A stretch of DNA of 64,000 nucleotides, from the NCBI GenBank assembly GCA_005281725.1, contig SSBO01000006.1, forward strand, positions 375,262 through 439,261, written 5' to 3'. Positions 36,500-47,697 of this stretch are shown one piece after another (the first letter of the stretch is position 1; each line of letters starts with the position of its first letter). The DNA is from Wuchereria bancrofti. Taxonomy: Eukaryota > Nematoda > Chromadorea > Rhabditida > Onchocercidae. The translations under genes were made by a program, and so were the position numbers. A model generated the notes under the pieces. It saw only the letters and a program-made list of their open reading frames with translations. It had not been told where the DNA came from and did no database searches.

Positions 36500-37043
36500 A
36501 TTTATCGTGGAAGCTTTGATAATTTAATTTATTTTTGGGAGGGGTTGTTGATTGTAGGAAGATTCGTTGGATGTAGATGTAAATATGTGGGGTAACAGAG
36601 GAATATGATAATTCCTTTATTAACAGAAGCAATAGTATAATAACTTGATAGAGAACAAATGAAATTGAACTCTTCTGGTTCTTGGTAAAAAACACACAAT
36701 GCCCTTTTCAACAAGGGTGACCTCCTTATATAGCAAGCAATATGCGTAAACAAAGTATATGATTTACAATATGAGGTTGACCTGCCGAAAGAGTAAGCGA
36801 TCTAACAAAGAGCTGTTGACCTTGGTTTACAAGCAAATCTATCTACTAGTTCACAAACCGCAAAGGACATCAGTTAAGCAAAAGTTGTTAACCTCATAGA
36901 TTTAAAGATAATTTACAATTAGTGGCGACACAACAATGAGGTCAACTACATAAAGAGCTGATGCCGTGTAAACAATATGTAAAAGATTTACAGGTTAAAC
37001 ATAAGATTGGAAACAAAGAATCCAAAGAATAAACATTATTGCA
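36500..37043 (-). repeat. BEL/Pao 5' LTR
   Basis: About 544 bp bounded by the primer-binding-site-like sequence at the low-coordinate side and by a TGCAATAATG start at 37043. The first 65-70 bp recur at 30661-30731. The exact low-coordinate end is not fixed to the base. Confidence 0.7.
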
Positions 37044-38366
37044 AAGAATTTCATAGAACATATTTCTTATTCATATTTACAAGTCTCATATAATATTTTA
37101 GAGTTTCGCGATGTTAAAATTCGTGACAGTTGAATTACTGAGCAAACAGTATTTTGCATAATTTTGAATAATTTTTTTTCGAATAATTTTTTTTTTTTCT
37201 AAAATGAAGTAGCAAGATCGATTATTGTTAGATTAATCCAATCTGAAAGAAATGAAAATATCAAATTGAAAATTAAACCGAAACTTTGAAAATCAAATAT
37301 TCAATAACCTTCGACCATCTCAATGTAAATATATCAATGATTAACTTGTGATAAGAAATATTTCTTCAATAAATAATTTAAATTTTCAAATTATATATGG
37401 ATAAACGTTACAGATAAAATTAAGAAACTAGTAACATTTTTCAGTGACATATAACAAATTCATTTCAAAATTTACCATTTACAGTTTTTGAAAAAAAATA
37501 AATTTGTTTAAGAAAAAAACAAAACAAAAACAAAAAATGAAGAAGTTTTGATGAAAAACCGTTTTTGAACAAAATATATTTAAAAAAAAAAATATTTCAT
37601 TTTACGTTTTATAACACTTATGTAATGATTTAAATGTTTGTTATCTGTAATTATTATATATGTTTTATGAAATTTTGCAAAAAAAAATTTTTTTTTTTAT
37701 TCCAAAAGAATAAGCATAGAAATTTGTGATTACAATATAGCAGCATGAATTGTTCAAACGATTACTGTCAAAAGTATTTCTATTTGATTTATTTGTTTGT
37801 GAATTTTCCTTTTCTATTCTTTTATTCACTTGTTAAATTCAATAATTGGTGATAATTTTGATTTATGTAGAAGGAGTAAAACTTTTAAGTTCTTAAAAAT
37901 GTTGCCACTTTGCTTTTCTTTCTTTTTCTCTCCTCCTCTCATCATCTGTCCGTTGTTTATTAATTTAACTATTATTATTATTAATAAAGATAGTTTAAAA
38001 TAATTTTGTGAAAATTACTTAGTAAACAATAAATGCTTAACAAATGAATGAATGAAATTAATTCAAAATGCAATAATATTTGACCTTTTTTGAAATTCGA
38101 GTAATAATTATATTACAAATAATAATTTTAGAATTAATGGAAAGAATGGAAAATTTATCCATTTAAGTTATTAAGTATACAGAAGGTATTATTATTAATT
38201 ATTATTATTGTCACTATTATTATTACTATTACTATTGTTATTATTATTAATACTATTATTATTATTGTTGTTACTATTATTATTGTTACTATCATTATTA
38301 TTGTTATTATTATTGTTATTGTTATTATTATTGCTATTATTACTATTATTTTGTTATTATTATTAC

Positions 38367-38399
<33 letters not shown>

Positions 38400-39311
38400 A
38401 TAATGTGTTCGTATTTTTACATACATTTAAATGCTTGCGTTTTTCCTTTTATTCTATACATTAAACAATTAAATCATCGTATGATATTAACAAATCTTTT
38501 TTGAGTATATCAAGTGAATTACTTATATAACTAAATGTTTTCTTCCTTTTTGCATACTGTCGTATGCAAATTTTGCAGCAATAAGAATTTAGTCAAGCAA
38601 AAAAGTAAAAATAAAAGTATAAATTAATAAAGAAGGTGGTGGATTAGTTTTCTCTGCAATTTAAATAAAATTTGTCGAATTCAGTTATTTCAACTCAAAT
38701 ATCCTTTTTCAATATTAACTTAGTTTTATATTTTATCTTCTCCAAAAATCTATTGAAAATTTAAAAATCTATCAAATCATTTAGTATCCTGATTTTAGGT
38801 TAAAAAACTTGCAGAACATTTCCCAGCTCAATAGGTTCCACTTTATTAGAAATTGCTTATTTCTTTTACTTCATTTTTTCTATCATATAAGTTGTGTGTT
38901 AAACATTTAGTTCTTATTTTGAATTATGCTTAAAAATTCTTAAAAATTAATGATATATGATTACATAACTAATAAGCAAATAAACTTTTCTCACATTGCT
39001 TATTACTAACCTTTCGCACCTATTATATTTCATTTACCGNCGTTTTTTTGTTATCTTTATTCAAATCTAAACCTTTAAATCATGCTAATTCATTTCCTGT
39101 TTTCTCACGCACTAAAGCTAATTTTGTTAACAATCTTGTTTTCTCATCTATTAGAAATTCCTCCCTTTAATTTCCATTTGTTAAATCAGTCTTATATATA
39201 AACCAACCAATCCTCCCATAACCATCATTTACTTTATGTTTTTGGGTGGTTTTGGGATGCGTCTAATACCTTGTAATTTGTATTTTTATAGTTTACGTGT
39301 TTTGTTAAACT
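37044..39311. other. AT-rich intergenic region with trinucleotide tract and one ambiguous base
   Basis: No gene recognised. It contains a long ATT/TTG trinucleotide tract (listed separately) and an unresolved base N at 39040. Confidence 0.65.
38187..38399. repeat. ATT/TTA trinucleotide microsatellite, about 210 bp
   Basis: Long imperfect (TTA)n/(TTG)n tract ending in nearly perfect (ATT)n at 38360-38397. It gives an artefactual poly-Leu frame. Confidence 0.95.
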
Positions 39312-39362
39312 GCGCTATTATTGTTTTATGTTAAATAAAGGTTTAATTACCCAAGTTTGAGA
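39312..39362 (+). mobile_element. Fragment of the R-family LTR, copy R3, opposite orientation
   Basis: GCGCTATTAT, then GTTTTATGTTAAATAAAGG, then TTTAATTACCCAAGTTTGAG match the 3' end of R1/R2 in reverse complement, with an 11-bp gap relative to R1. Only the last roughly 50-60 bp of the LTR are recognisable. It lies directly before the chemoreceptor-derived pseudogene region. Confidence 0.75.
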
Positions 39363-39403
39363 TTGAGCTCCACGAGCCGTTGGTGTCCGCAAAACTTTCT
39401 CAG

Positions 39404-39595
39404 CAGTATCCCATGGACGAATAAGTGGGAATATTGGCAATGGTTGCTATGTTCGTTCGATAAGTTAATGAGATCGTCGTGCAGCATTCCATATGGCTTC
39501 TTGAAGATTAATCGATGTGGGAAAAGTTTTTAATGGATGTTTTTGTTGTTATTTCGCCAACAACTTTATTGTTAGACAATAATAGAAAAACAAAA
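39404..39595. repeat. 194-bp near-identical duplicate, copy 1
   Basis: Matches 44961-45154 with only three substitutions and two single-base gaps (about 98% identity). It is followed by chemoreceptor-like sequence that is far more diverged. One of the gaps breaks the minus-strand frame that is open in copy 2. Confidence 0.92.
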
Positions 39596-39659
39596 CTGTG
39601 CGTCAACCATAAATGTCCTTCGCTTTTTGTTTTCACTATTCAACAGTTTTCATTTCTAC

Positions 39660-40710
39660 ATTAAAGTCATATCCATTAGAGATTTTAGAAAAGAACTAAT
39701 TAATTATGAATAACTTTAATGGTTGCCATAGCACTGTTCCAATTTCTAATTGCAGCAACTAAAAACTTCGAACTTTTGCAAATTTAATATTTTATTGGGT
39801 TGGGGCAACTAGCATTAACGTCAATCTATCCATCGACAATGTTCTCCGATTTTTCAAAAAATTTAATTTAATTTAAGCATACCATGCAATTATTTATTTT
39901 ATTATTGGAAGAGGTAAAAATTGATCTTATAAAATGTCAAGAAGAAATTAAAATAATTTGCACTCCAAATGCTATTGTGCCCATAACAATCAGTAGTAAT
40001 AATATTGATAATTTATATATATTAAACAATATATTTCTAAATAAGAACTGTAATAGTTAATTTACATATTGAAAAATGATTAGTAAGGCTTATATCCTAA
40101 TAATGACATTATCAGCAACATTTTATACAGTTGCTGGGCTTATATTGGTTTTTATATATGATGATATATAGATGAAATAACGAGTAAGATTTTCGATAGG
40201 TATCTTTCAGATTAAATAATATCTGACCATCAAACATCTTAACAAATTTTCTGGAAGAGAATTGATGCAAAATATCACTTCATCTTTCGCCAAAATTTAT
40301 CTGCCTGGCTTTCAAGTGATTGCTGCAAAAAAAAATAAGCAGAAATTTGTTTCTGTGTTATGGAAAATATGAAACGAAGAAGTGAGTTTAAAATGGAAAA
40401 CTGAACTTGAAAAATCAAATGAACAGAAAACAAAAGCTTCAAATATTCATGTTCGATGTTTGAAATGAGAAAAGTTAATTTGGTTTTATGTATGTAACAT
40501 AGGAAATTATCTATTTCTTTTCCTCAATTATAGTTTGAGATCTTTTAGTTTTCATCACAGCGTCAAAGTAAGCTGTGCTGTTATAGCTATTTAAAGCAAT
40601 TTGTTAGATTTCATTTGGAGCATTTTAATAACTCTCATTAATTGAACAATAATTATTCTTTATGGGATTGTGAGCCAAATTACAATAATGGCTGAAATAA
40701 GCGGGCATTT
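39660..40710 (+). pseudogene. Scrambled, unprocessed Srsx chemoreceptor pseudogene
   Basis: Pieces of the intact gene at 42717-44903 recur in altered order. About 39740-39935 matches exon 5 (AACTTCGAACT.TTGCAAA and the donor GGAAGAGGTAAAAATT). Then about 40030-40175 matches exon 3 with its upstream intron (TTTCTAAATAAGAACTGTAAT; donor AACGAG|TAAG). Then about 40175-40560 matches intron 3, and about 40560-40705 matches exon 4. Exons 1, 2 and 6 are not seen. The exon-3 acceptor AG is lost and the exon-4 copy starts with a quick in-frame TAA. Intron retention shows DNA-level duplication, not retrotransposition. Confidence 0.85.
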
Positions 40711-42716
40711 TAATTGATTAATAAATAAAAGCCGTGCAGATAAGTTGCTTTAACCTGTTTTTATTCATCTACTGTCATCAGTGATTTCACACTAATAATT
40801 TTATAAAATGCAAATTAATTATGATTATTTCAATTGATTGCTCCATCTTTAATTTCAGAAAAAAAAGCAAAGGAATATCTTAGGATGGCTCTACGGCCTA
40901 GAAACGATGGCTTATAAGGTAGCCAAGCAGCTGCATCAAAATATCATATACAAATCATTAATGATTCCCTTTACTGTAGACTGACTCAGATTAGGATGAA
41001 TCAGATTAGGGTATGTGACATTATGACAACTACGGATATTTATGTTCATAAAGAATTTTTGCTAAATAGCGGTAATATCGGTGAGTTGATAAAAAGCTGA
41101 ATATTCCATCTTGGCCATTAAAACACCTTATTTTTACCTTGTCCTTTTAATCCTCTTCGACTTTTCACGCCACGTTAACTAAGACTTTTATCTGGTTATC
41201 AATTAATATTGGTTGTCAGCTTTTTCTTTCCATTTTTTACGTTTTAAATAAAACATATTTTTAGGTTAACTAATATCCTTAAAAGTTATGCTATGACATC
41301 TTTCAGGAATTACAATATTAATATCAAAAATGATGCTCTGAACAAGTCTAAATTGCTTAGAAACTTGAGAAAACAAATTAAGTAGAGAAAAAAAAGAAGA
41401 GAAAAAAAAGTAAAAACTTAAATCACATCAGATTCTTTCTTTCCATTTTGAATAATATGTCAAAATTACACATGAATTGATGCTTATATTAAATAACACG
41501 TCACATTTCAATGCCAATTAGCAGCTATTTTATCTGATTTACTTCCATGTTATATTCATTACAAAATTTAACAAAAATTTATAATTAAAAAATTAAAAAT
41601 ATAAAAGCGGTTTCATTGTTACAAGCTTAATTTTCCATTTCATCCATTTTTACAAGGCAAGTAGATAGTACAAATTGCAAAATGATTTTTCGACTGTAAC
41701 TTAAACAGTTGTTAGCGGTTGCGCCACATATGTTTTCGCGGATAACTCTGGTTAATACTAAGTACACAAGTGATATTAAATACAATGAACATATTAGTTG
41801 ACAACAATTTTATTTAGTCGTTTCTGGAATAATCTCCTGGAAATACTTTCCTTCAATTCAATAACTTGAAAGAATATAATTTGAGTAAACAATCAATTTT
41901 TTTGTAAGTCATGAAAATAAGTATTAGACAAAATTTTAAATATGCGCCGTGCGCCAGTATATTTTATTGAAAAGATTGACTAGTCATCGATATCGTTATA
42001 ATTGTTATTAATCTATTGAAGGATTAATATAGATAATTAAGAGTTTTTTACAGTAAAATTAATTTCTTATCTAGTAATATTTGTCAAACTACATTCTTTA
42101 GGATTGGTAGCAATGCTAAATTATATCTGTGAATAATTCTAATAGTAATTTAATAAGTGATAATGAATAAATCGGACTAATTGACAATATAATTTACTTT
42201 GAACTGTTTAAGGATATGTAAACTTTTGACTATTAATTACTAATTCTCTCATTTCACCCACTTATCGTAACCAAATAAATTTGTGTGTAAGTGTCAACCA
42301 AAGTAATTGTTGAGTAATACGTTTATCATAAAGTACGTTTATCATAAAGCGCAAATTGCAATGATATAGCTGCAATGAATGGTATTAATTAATGACTATC
42401 TCTCAGATAAATTATAAGAGACGTTGTTTACACTTACGATTTTACTTCATTCCGCCATTACTTTGTTTGATGTGTAAATGGACCTAAAAGTATACAAGTA
42501 TAATAAGCCTCAATACTTTCCCACAAGTCTCCATTTATACGCATATATAGCTTAAATAGATGAATTCAAAGTATTTTCACACTATTTTATAAGCTATGCA
42601 CGAACTTGATTTAAGTTTGTGAAACAGAAATATGTGTAGCGATGTTATTTATAAACAGGAATTAAATTTAAAATTAAGTGTAAACGCTTTCAGTTTATAG
42701 TCAGTTAAGCGGTAAA
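40711..42716. other. Intergenic region upstream of the Srsx gene
   Basis: No coding exon is recognised between the pseudogene and the intact receptor; this region should include the receptor promoter. It is AT-rich, with GA/AAG runs near 41380-41420. Confidence 0.6.
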
Positions 42717-44903
42717 ATGGTTATTTTGGTACCAATCATACCATGTGTATGCATTCTTCTACTTTGTTTTTTAATTGGATTCGTTGGCAATACTGCGCTC
42801 ATTATAGTTACTATTCAGAACAAGTATGTTATTGATTGATTAATTGATTGATTGATTACTTGTGATTATTCTGCGATCATTGAATATTCAACATTAATAG
42901 CTTTATCATTGGTACTGCAGCCTTCCTCAATATTTGAATATAATATAATGAAGAGGAAAAAAGAGGCATAAAGTGGTTGTCATTATGCTATTAATTTATG
43001 AGATTTTAAGATCAAAATGAGGAATCAAAAGATTCAGAGAACGTTTCAGAGGGAAAACGGAGGGAAAATATTGATTGAAAAGCAAAATCCCATCATTGTA
43101 CGTATATATTTTCACATAAATTTGGATAATTTACGATCAACATTTACAATCATTTGCGCAACAAATTTTTGAACTTCTTTGCAGTTTCAGGTCTAAAATT
43201 TTTAAAAGCTTCAAAATCATTACCAATTCTTATAATTTATAAAAATTCCAGACACCTGCACAATGCCAATAATATATTAATAGCATTGGGCGCATTTGGC
43301 GATATTCTTCATCAAGCCGGCCATATTCCATTTGCATACTTTATATTCACTGGAATTACTTTTACACCATTGCGGACATGCATTTGGATACAATTATTAC
43401 CTAATTTTGGTCTAAATTTTGCAATGGCTATATTATTTTTTACCGGCATTGATCGATCCATGGCCATTTTAAAACCTTTAAGGTATTTGAACAGAATAAG
43501 TAAATTTGATTTGCTAATGGCGAAACTAAATTATTTGCTGCCTTCTTCTGAACTCGAATATATTTTCTAAATAAGAAACTGTAATGGTCACTTATAGATA
43601 TCGGACAATGAGGAGGAGAATTTCTGTCCCAGCAATGACCATACCAGCGGCACTTTATGCAGTTGTCATACTCATATTGGCATGTATATATGCCATAAAT
43701 AACGAGTAAGTTGCATTTTCAGATTTTTCTCGAGTTAAATGTCTGATCTGTGATTATTAGAGAAATTTTATCAGAGAAAAAATCACGAAAAATTTTATCA
43801 AAAAAACTGATGCAAATGGAAAATTGATATCAGTTCATATCTGGCTAAGATCTTTTCAGCATTTCTTTGAGAAAAATAAACAGAAATTTATGCACGCTGT
43901 TATGAGAAATAAGAAAAGAAAGAGTGAAACGTCAGATGAACTCGAAAAAAACTTTGTTATTAAGAAGGAAAAAGGATAAAAATAGCAAAATTTCTAAATT
44001 AAAAGAAAAAGAAGTATATGAGATGTTCGATTTTGAAATACTTCTGAATATTCCATACTGAAAATATACTGAAATTTGATTTTCTTAATTCTCATTGAGT
44101 CTTTCTATAGTGGCAAAGTAATTTGTGTTTTGGTAGCAATATACAGCGGTCAGTTCGATTGGATTTGGGGCATTTTGGCAACTCTTGTTAATTTAGCAAC
44201 AATTATCCTTTATGCAGTACTTAGTCGAATTATAGTGAAGGCTGAAACATGTAAGTTATTTAAATAATTAACAAAAGATATGTAAGCAAAGTATCAACCT
44301 GGAAGTTCTATGTCACTGAAAATATCTTTTGCTTTGTTTACTATTCAACTACCATGGCAGAATCTAATTAATTAAGAATAACTGAAGTGGATGCTGTAAT
44401 GCTATCTCACTTTTAATTTCAGCAAATAGAAACTTCGAACTGTTGCAAACATTAAAGATAGCAGTGGCATTTGTTGGAATGGGACATTTAGCATCAACGA
44501 CGATCTATATGGTGACAAAGTTCGTGAATATTTCCGATGTGACGAGGTTTTATATAAGATGCTATGCGGGAGTATTTATTAATATAAGCGTTTCATTCAA
44601 TTGGTTGTTTTACTACTGGAGAAGGTAAAAATTAACTGAAATTTCTTGTGAAGAATAAAAAAAGAAATATGTTGAAATGTTAACTTAAAATATGTCAACT
44701 TGAAATATTTGCGTTTTGTGTTGGAAGCTTTCCTTAATGACTAGCAATATTGGAAGATTAGATCTATTGTGATCATAAAAAAAAATTGCAGTGAAGAATA
44801 TCGAAACGCATTTAGAAGACAATTCAAGAAGCTTCCATGCCTAAAGAATACCGTAAATTTGCAAACGAAACATACAATGCAGCAAATAACCACAGTTCAC
44901 TGA
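42717..44903 (+). CDS. Srsx-family seven-transmembrane chemoreceptor, 299 aa, six exons
   Basis: Nematode-type chemosensory G-protein-coupled receptor of the plasma membrane; ligand unknown. Exons 42717-42823, 43252-43482, 43598-43705, 44111-44250, 44423-44624 and 44792-44903 join in frame to a TGA at 44901-44903. Family features: TM1 with GFVGNTALI, then [20 protein letters not shown] (TM2), a conserved Cys before TM3 ([14 protein letters not shown]), [14 protein letters not shown] at the end of TM3 (the DRY-like position), and a C-terminal [17 protein letters not shown] helix 8. Length is usual for the family. The ATG in exon 1 is the first in frame. A diverged, scrambled copy lies 2 kb upstream. 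Confidence 0.9.
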
Positions 44904-44960
44904 TTTGAACTTTCAAAACGTTTGTGCCAATAATCTTGCGTATTTGATCTCATTTTAAAA

Positions 44961-45154
44961 CAGTATCCCATAGACGATTAAGTGGGAATATTGGCAATGG
45001 TTGCTATGTTCGTTCGATAAGTTAATGAGATCGTCGTGCAGCATTCCATATCGCTTCTTGAAGATTAATTCGATGTGGGAAAAGTTTTTAATGGATGTTT
45101 TTGTTGTTATTTCGCCAACAACTTTATTGTTAGACAATAATAGAAAAAACAAAA
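44961..45154. repeat. 194-bp near-identical duplicate, copy 2
   Basis: Second copy of the segment at 39404-39595, starting 58 bp past the Srsx stop. On the minus strand it lies inside an 82-codon open frame (44955-45203) that begins with a hydrophobic stretch (WWTVGVVILTLFILFFLLLS). Because copy 1 is frame-broken and copies differ mainly by indels, coding function is not supported. Confidence 0.92.
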
Positions 45155-47697
45155 TGAACAAAGTAAGTATTACTACACCAACAGTCCACCAAATGTTCGT
45201 CAAATTGTCGCACTTTCTCTGAACTGTCGCTTTCCTTTCGCTTCACCAGTGTTACTGTTACTGGTGTGTCACTCTCTGATGTCACCTTTTGCTGAAGTGA
45301 ATTGAGTGAGTATTGTTGAGATGAACCAAACCAAAACCTCCAAACAATGTTTTAACTCTTTTTATATAGTGAGCATTGGCTTACAACAAAGTGAAGAGCT
45401 ATCAGATGATCTTTACTCTTTATGTAGTGAAAGCTGGTTTATAACGTTTGTTACAATAGTGATTGTCAAAGTGGAACATCTCTACAATATTTCGACATTA
45501 TAGGTAGGATTAATTTGTAACAATGAAAGCTTTGAAATGATGAACTTACAACCTGAAATATAACAATCGAACATATAAGTTTGGCTGTTAGAGTAATAAA
45601 ATTGAGAGCAATTTACAACATTTCAAGCAATACACATATTCTTTGTTGACTGAAAGTTTACGTTTCCTCTCTGAGAAATAAAATTCAAACAGTTTCATAT
45701 TTGTCTAAGGAATATTCAGGAAATATGGGTTCAACACAAAACTATTCCAACACATTATGAAATTATTTCGGTTTTTCCGGCAATTAGATCAAAAGTTTTT
45801 TATGCCATAAAACCGGTAATTCCGCATTTTAAAAAGGAGAGGAACAGGATGAATGTCATGTAATGTCATAAAAAAGTATACACTTCACACGATTTTTTGC
45901 ATTTCTTTTCCATTATAAACAATTTCACTTCTAAAAAGGTCAATAAATAAATTTACATTATGATATTTTGTTGTCGCTAAAATTAAGAAAGGAAATTAGC
46001 TGAGCTATTATAACACTCAGGTCTATTCAAAGCCGTGTTTGATAAATGATAACTTCTTAATCCCTAAGCTAAATAGTAACTTTGAAATTGCAATGCTGCT
46101 TCAAAAATAATCAGAATTATACCAAAAAACTTCAAAATATAAATATCTCAAATTTGGTCGGAAAAGTCCCGAAAATTTTCAAATTTATTTATATTAATCA
46201 TATTTACAGAAAAGCAACCATGAAAATTATAGATACAATTAGAGGAAATGAAATTATGCACCAAATTATAAGAAATAAAATTGTGTAAGAAAAGTCTGTC
46301 ATGGAATGTTAATGTATTACTGGTGTCCAAGATGCTATGAAGCGGAAAACATTGAGGTTAAAATTAAATTGCATATAATATTTAAAAGAGGACAAATTCT
46401 TCTCTTAGAAGGATTTGCTCTTCATTTACATAAAAGTTTCACTTCTAATCCTTTGTTATCATTTTCCTACTCTTTTCAATCCCTAACTCGATTGAATTTT
46501 GAGCTCAAATTCTAATTCGAACTTCGGCTTCTGTTGTTGTATATATTAAAATTTTTGAAAGTTTTAGAGAAAAGTTTCACTCAATTTAAGAACTATAGCT
46601 GATGTTATCTAAAGAGAATAATTCCTGCCAAAGCAGCCATTATATCATAAATTTATAAATCAAATTGAATTAAATCTATTGGAAAGGGAGCGATAGCGAA
46701 TAGCCCATAAACATAAACAGAATGCATATGTTACATCAATATTACGATGTATTCCAAAAAAAATTCAAGTACCAGATTTTGGTTCAACGCTGACAATCAC
46801 TAATCGAGTAATCAAATGATCGAGGAACACCAGGTAATATAAAAAAAAAGACTAAATATTTACAATTTCCACTGGAGCGAGCTTACAGTTTAGTTTTAAA
46901 AATTTTCTTTAAAAATTTGAAAAAAAATTGACTGCTGAAATCAAAGCCTCATTTAGAAAATTGTCGAATTGCTATATTTAGTGAACAAACACAAACTACC
47001 GTCATGAAACGTTTCTGAACTAAGCAACTTAAGCAGCAGAAAGAGTAAACATAAAGTCAAGTTGGTGGAACATTAATTTTTTAATATATCATTATTCCAT
47101 AATGCAATAAGCAAAAGTCGTCAAAAAAAATCAAAAGTTAAAAAAATAAAAAAGTAGCATAAGCGAACAGAAAACAAGCAAAACTTCTGGATTTCAATAT
47201 TTTGTGAAACATCGACTAATATCACACTTGCATGTAAAGTTTTTTTAATGATAAATCATTTTTTTTTCAGAATTAAATTGAGGCATCGAATGATGCTAGA
47301 TCTAAACTAACATACGTCCAAGTCCAAATTTAAGCAAAAAATTAGCAAGTCTAGAAATGGCATCCAGGGAATTTCCGATTTTTGCACGAAATTCAACCTG
47401 AATATCTCATTTGATGTAAGAATGATTACAAATAAAATAGAAACAAAATACTGCAACATTATTAGGATCATGAAAAAAATAGAAAGAGATGATGACAAAG
47501 AAAAAGAGACTAAGAAATGAACAATGTATAAACACTGGAAGAAATATAAAAGCAGTATTACACTCGATTTTTTCTAGTTATAACATTTACATCATATAAT
47601 TTACTTCTTCCAGTTGACAAGGAGAAACAAAACAAAGTCAACAACAACAACAACAACAAAAGAATAACCTAAGATTTGAAAAGTTGTTTTACCTCTA
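45155..47697. other. Intergenic region between the Srsx and DOCK genes
   Basis: No gene recognised; open frames are short and low in complexity. A (CAA)n run at about 47638-47659 lies just past the DOCK stop codon, so in its 3' UTR it would read (UUG)n. Confidence 0.6.

Larger units (their letters stand above)
30655..37043 (-). mobile_element. Decayed BEL/Pao LTR retrotransposon
   Basis: Read on the minus strand, the order is 5' LTR (36500-37043), primer-binding-site-like sequence, gag with zinc knuckles, aspartic protease, reverse transcriptase, RNase H region, integrase, and a truncated 3' LTR (about 30661-30731). PR-RT-RH-IN order with this BEL-type gag and integrase is diagnostic of BEL/Pao. 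In-frame stops, frameshifts and an inserted LTR-like repeat (R2) break the coding region, so the copy cannot be autonomous. Confidence 0.92.

Noticed and set aside
30741..37043. Domesticated host gene derived from the retrotransposon
   Set aside because: Gag, RT and integrase all carry stops or frameshifts and the element is interrupted by another LTR; the longest intact part (protease) ends in a frameshift.
38208..38399. Open frame on the plus strand of poly-Leu/Tyr
   Set aside because: It is a direct reading of the trinucleotide tract, with no sequence complexity.
44955..45203. 82-codon minus-strand frame with a hydrophobic N-terminus, inside the 194-bp duplicate
   Set aside because: The near-identical copy 1 has a frame-breaking gap, differences do not favour silent sites, and the plus strand is also open. 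Kept only as a repeat.
45306..45503. 65-codon plus-strand open frame beyond the Srsx gene
   Set aside because: No splice partners, no family features and no conservation evidence.
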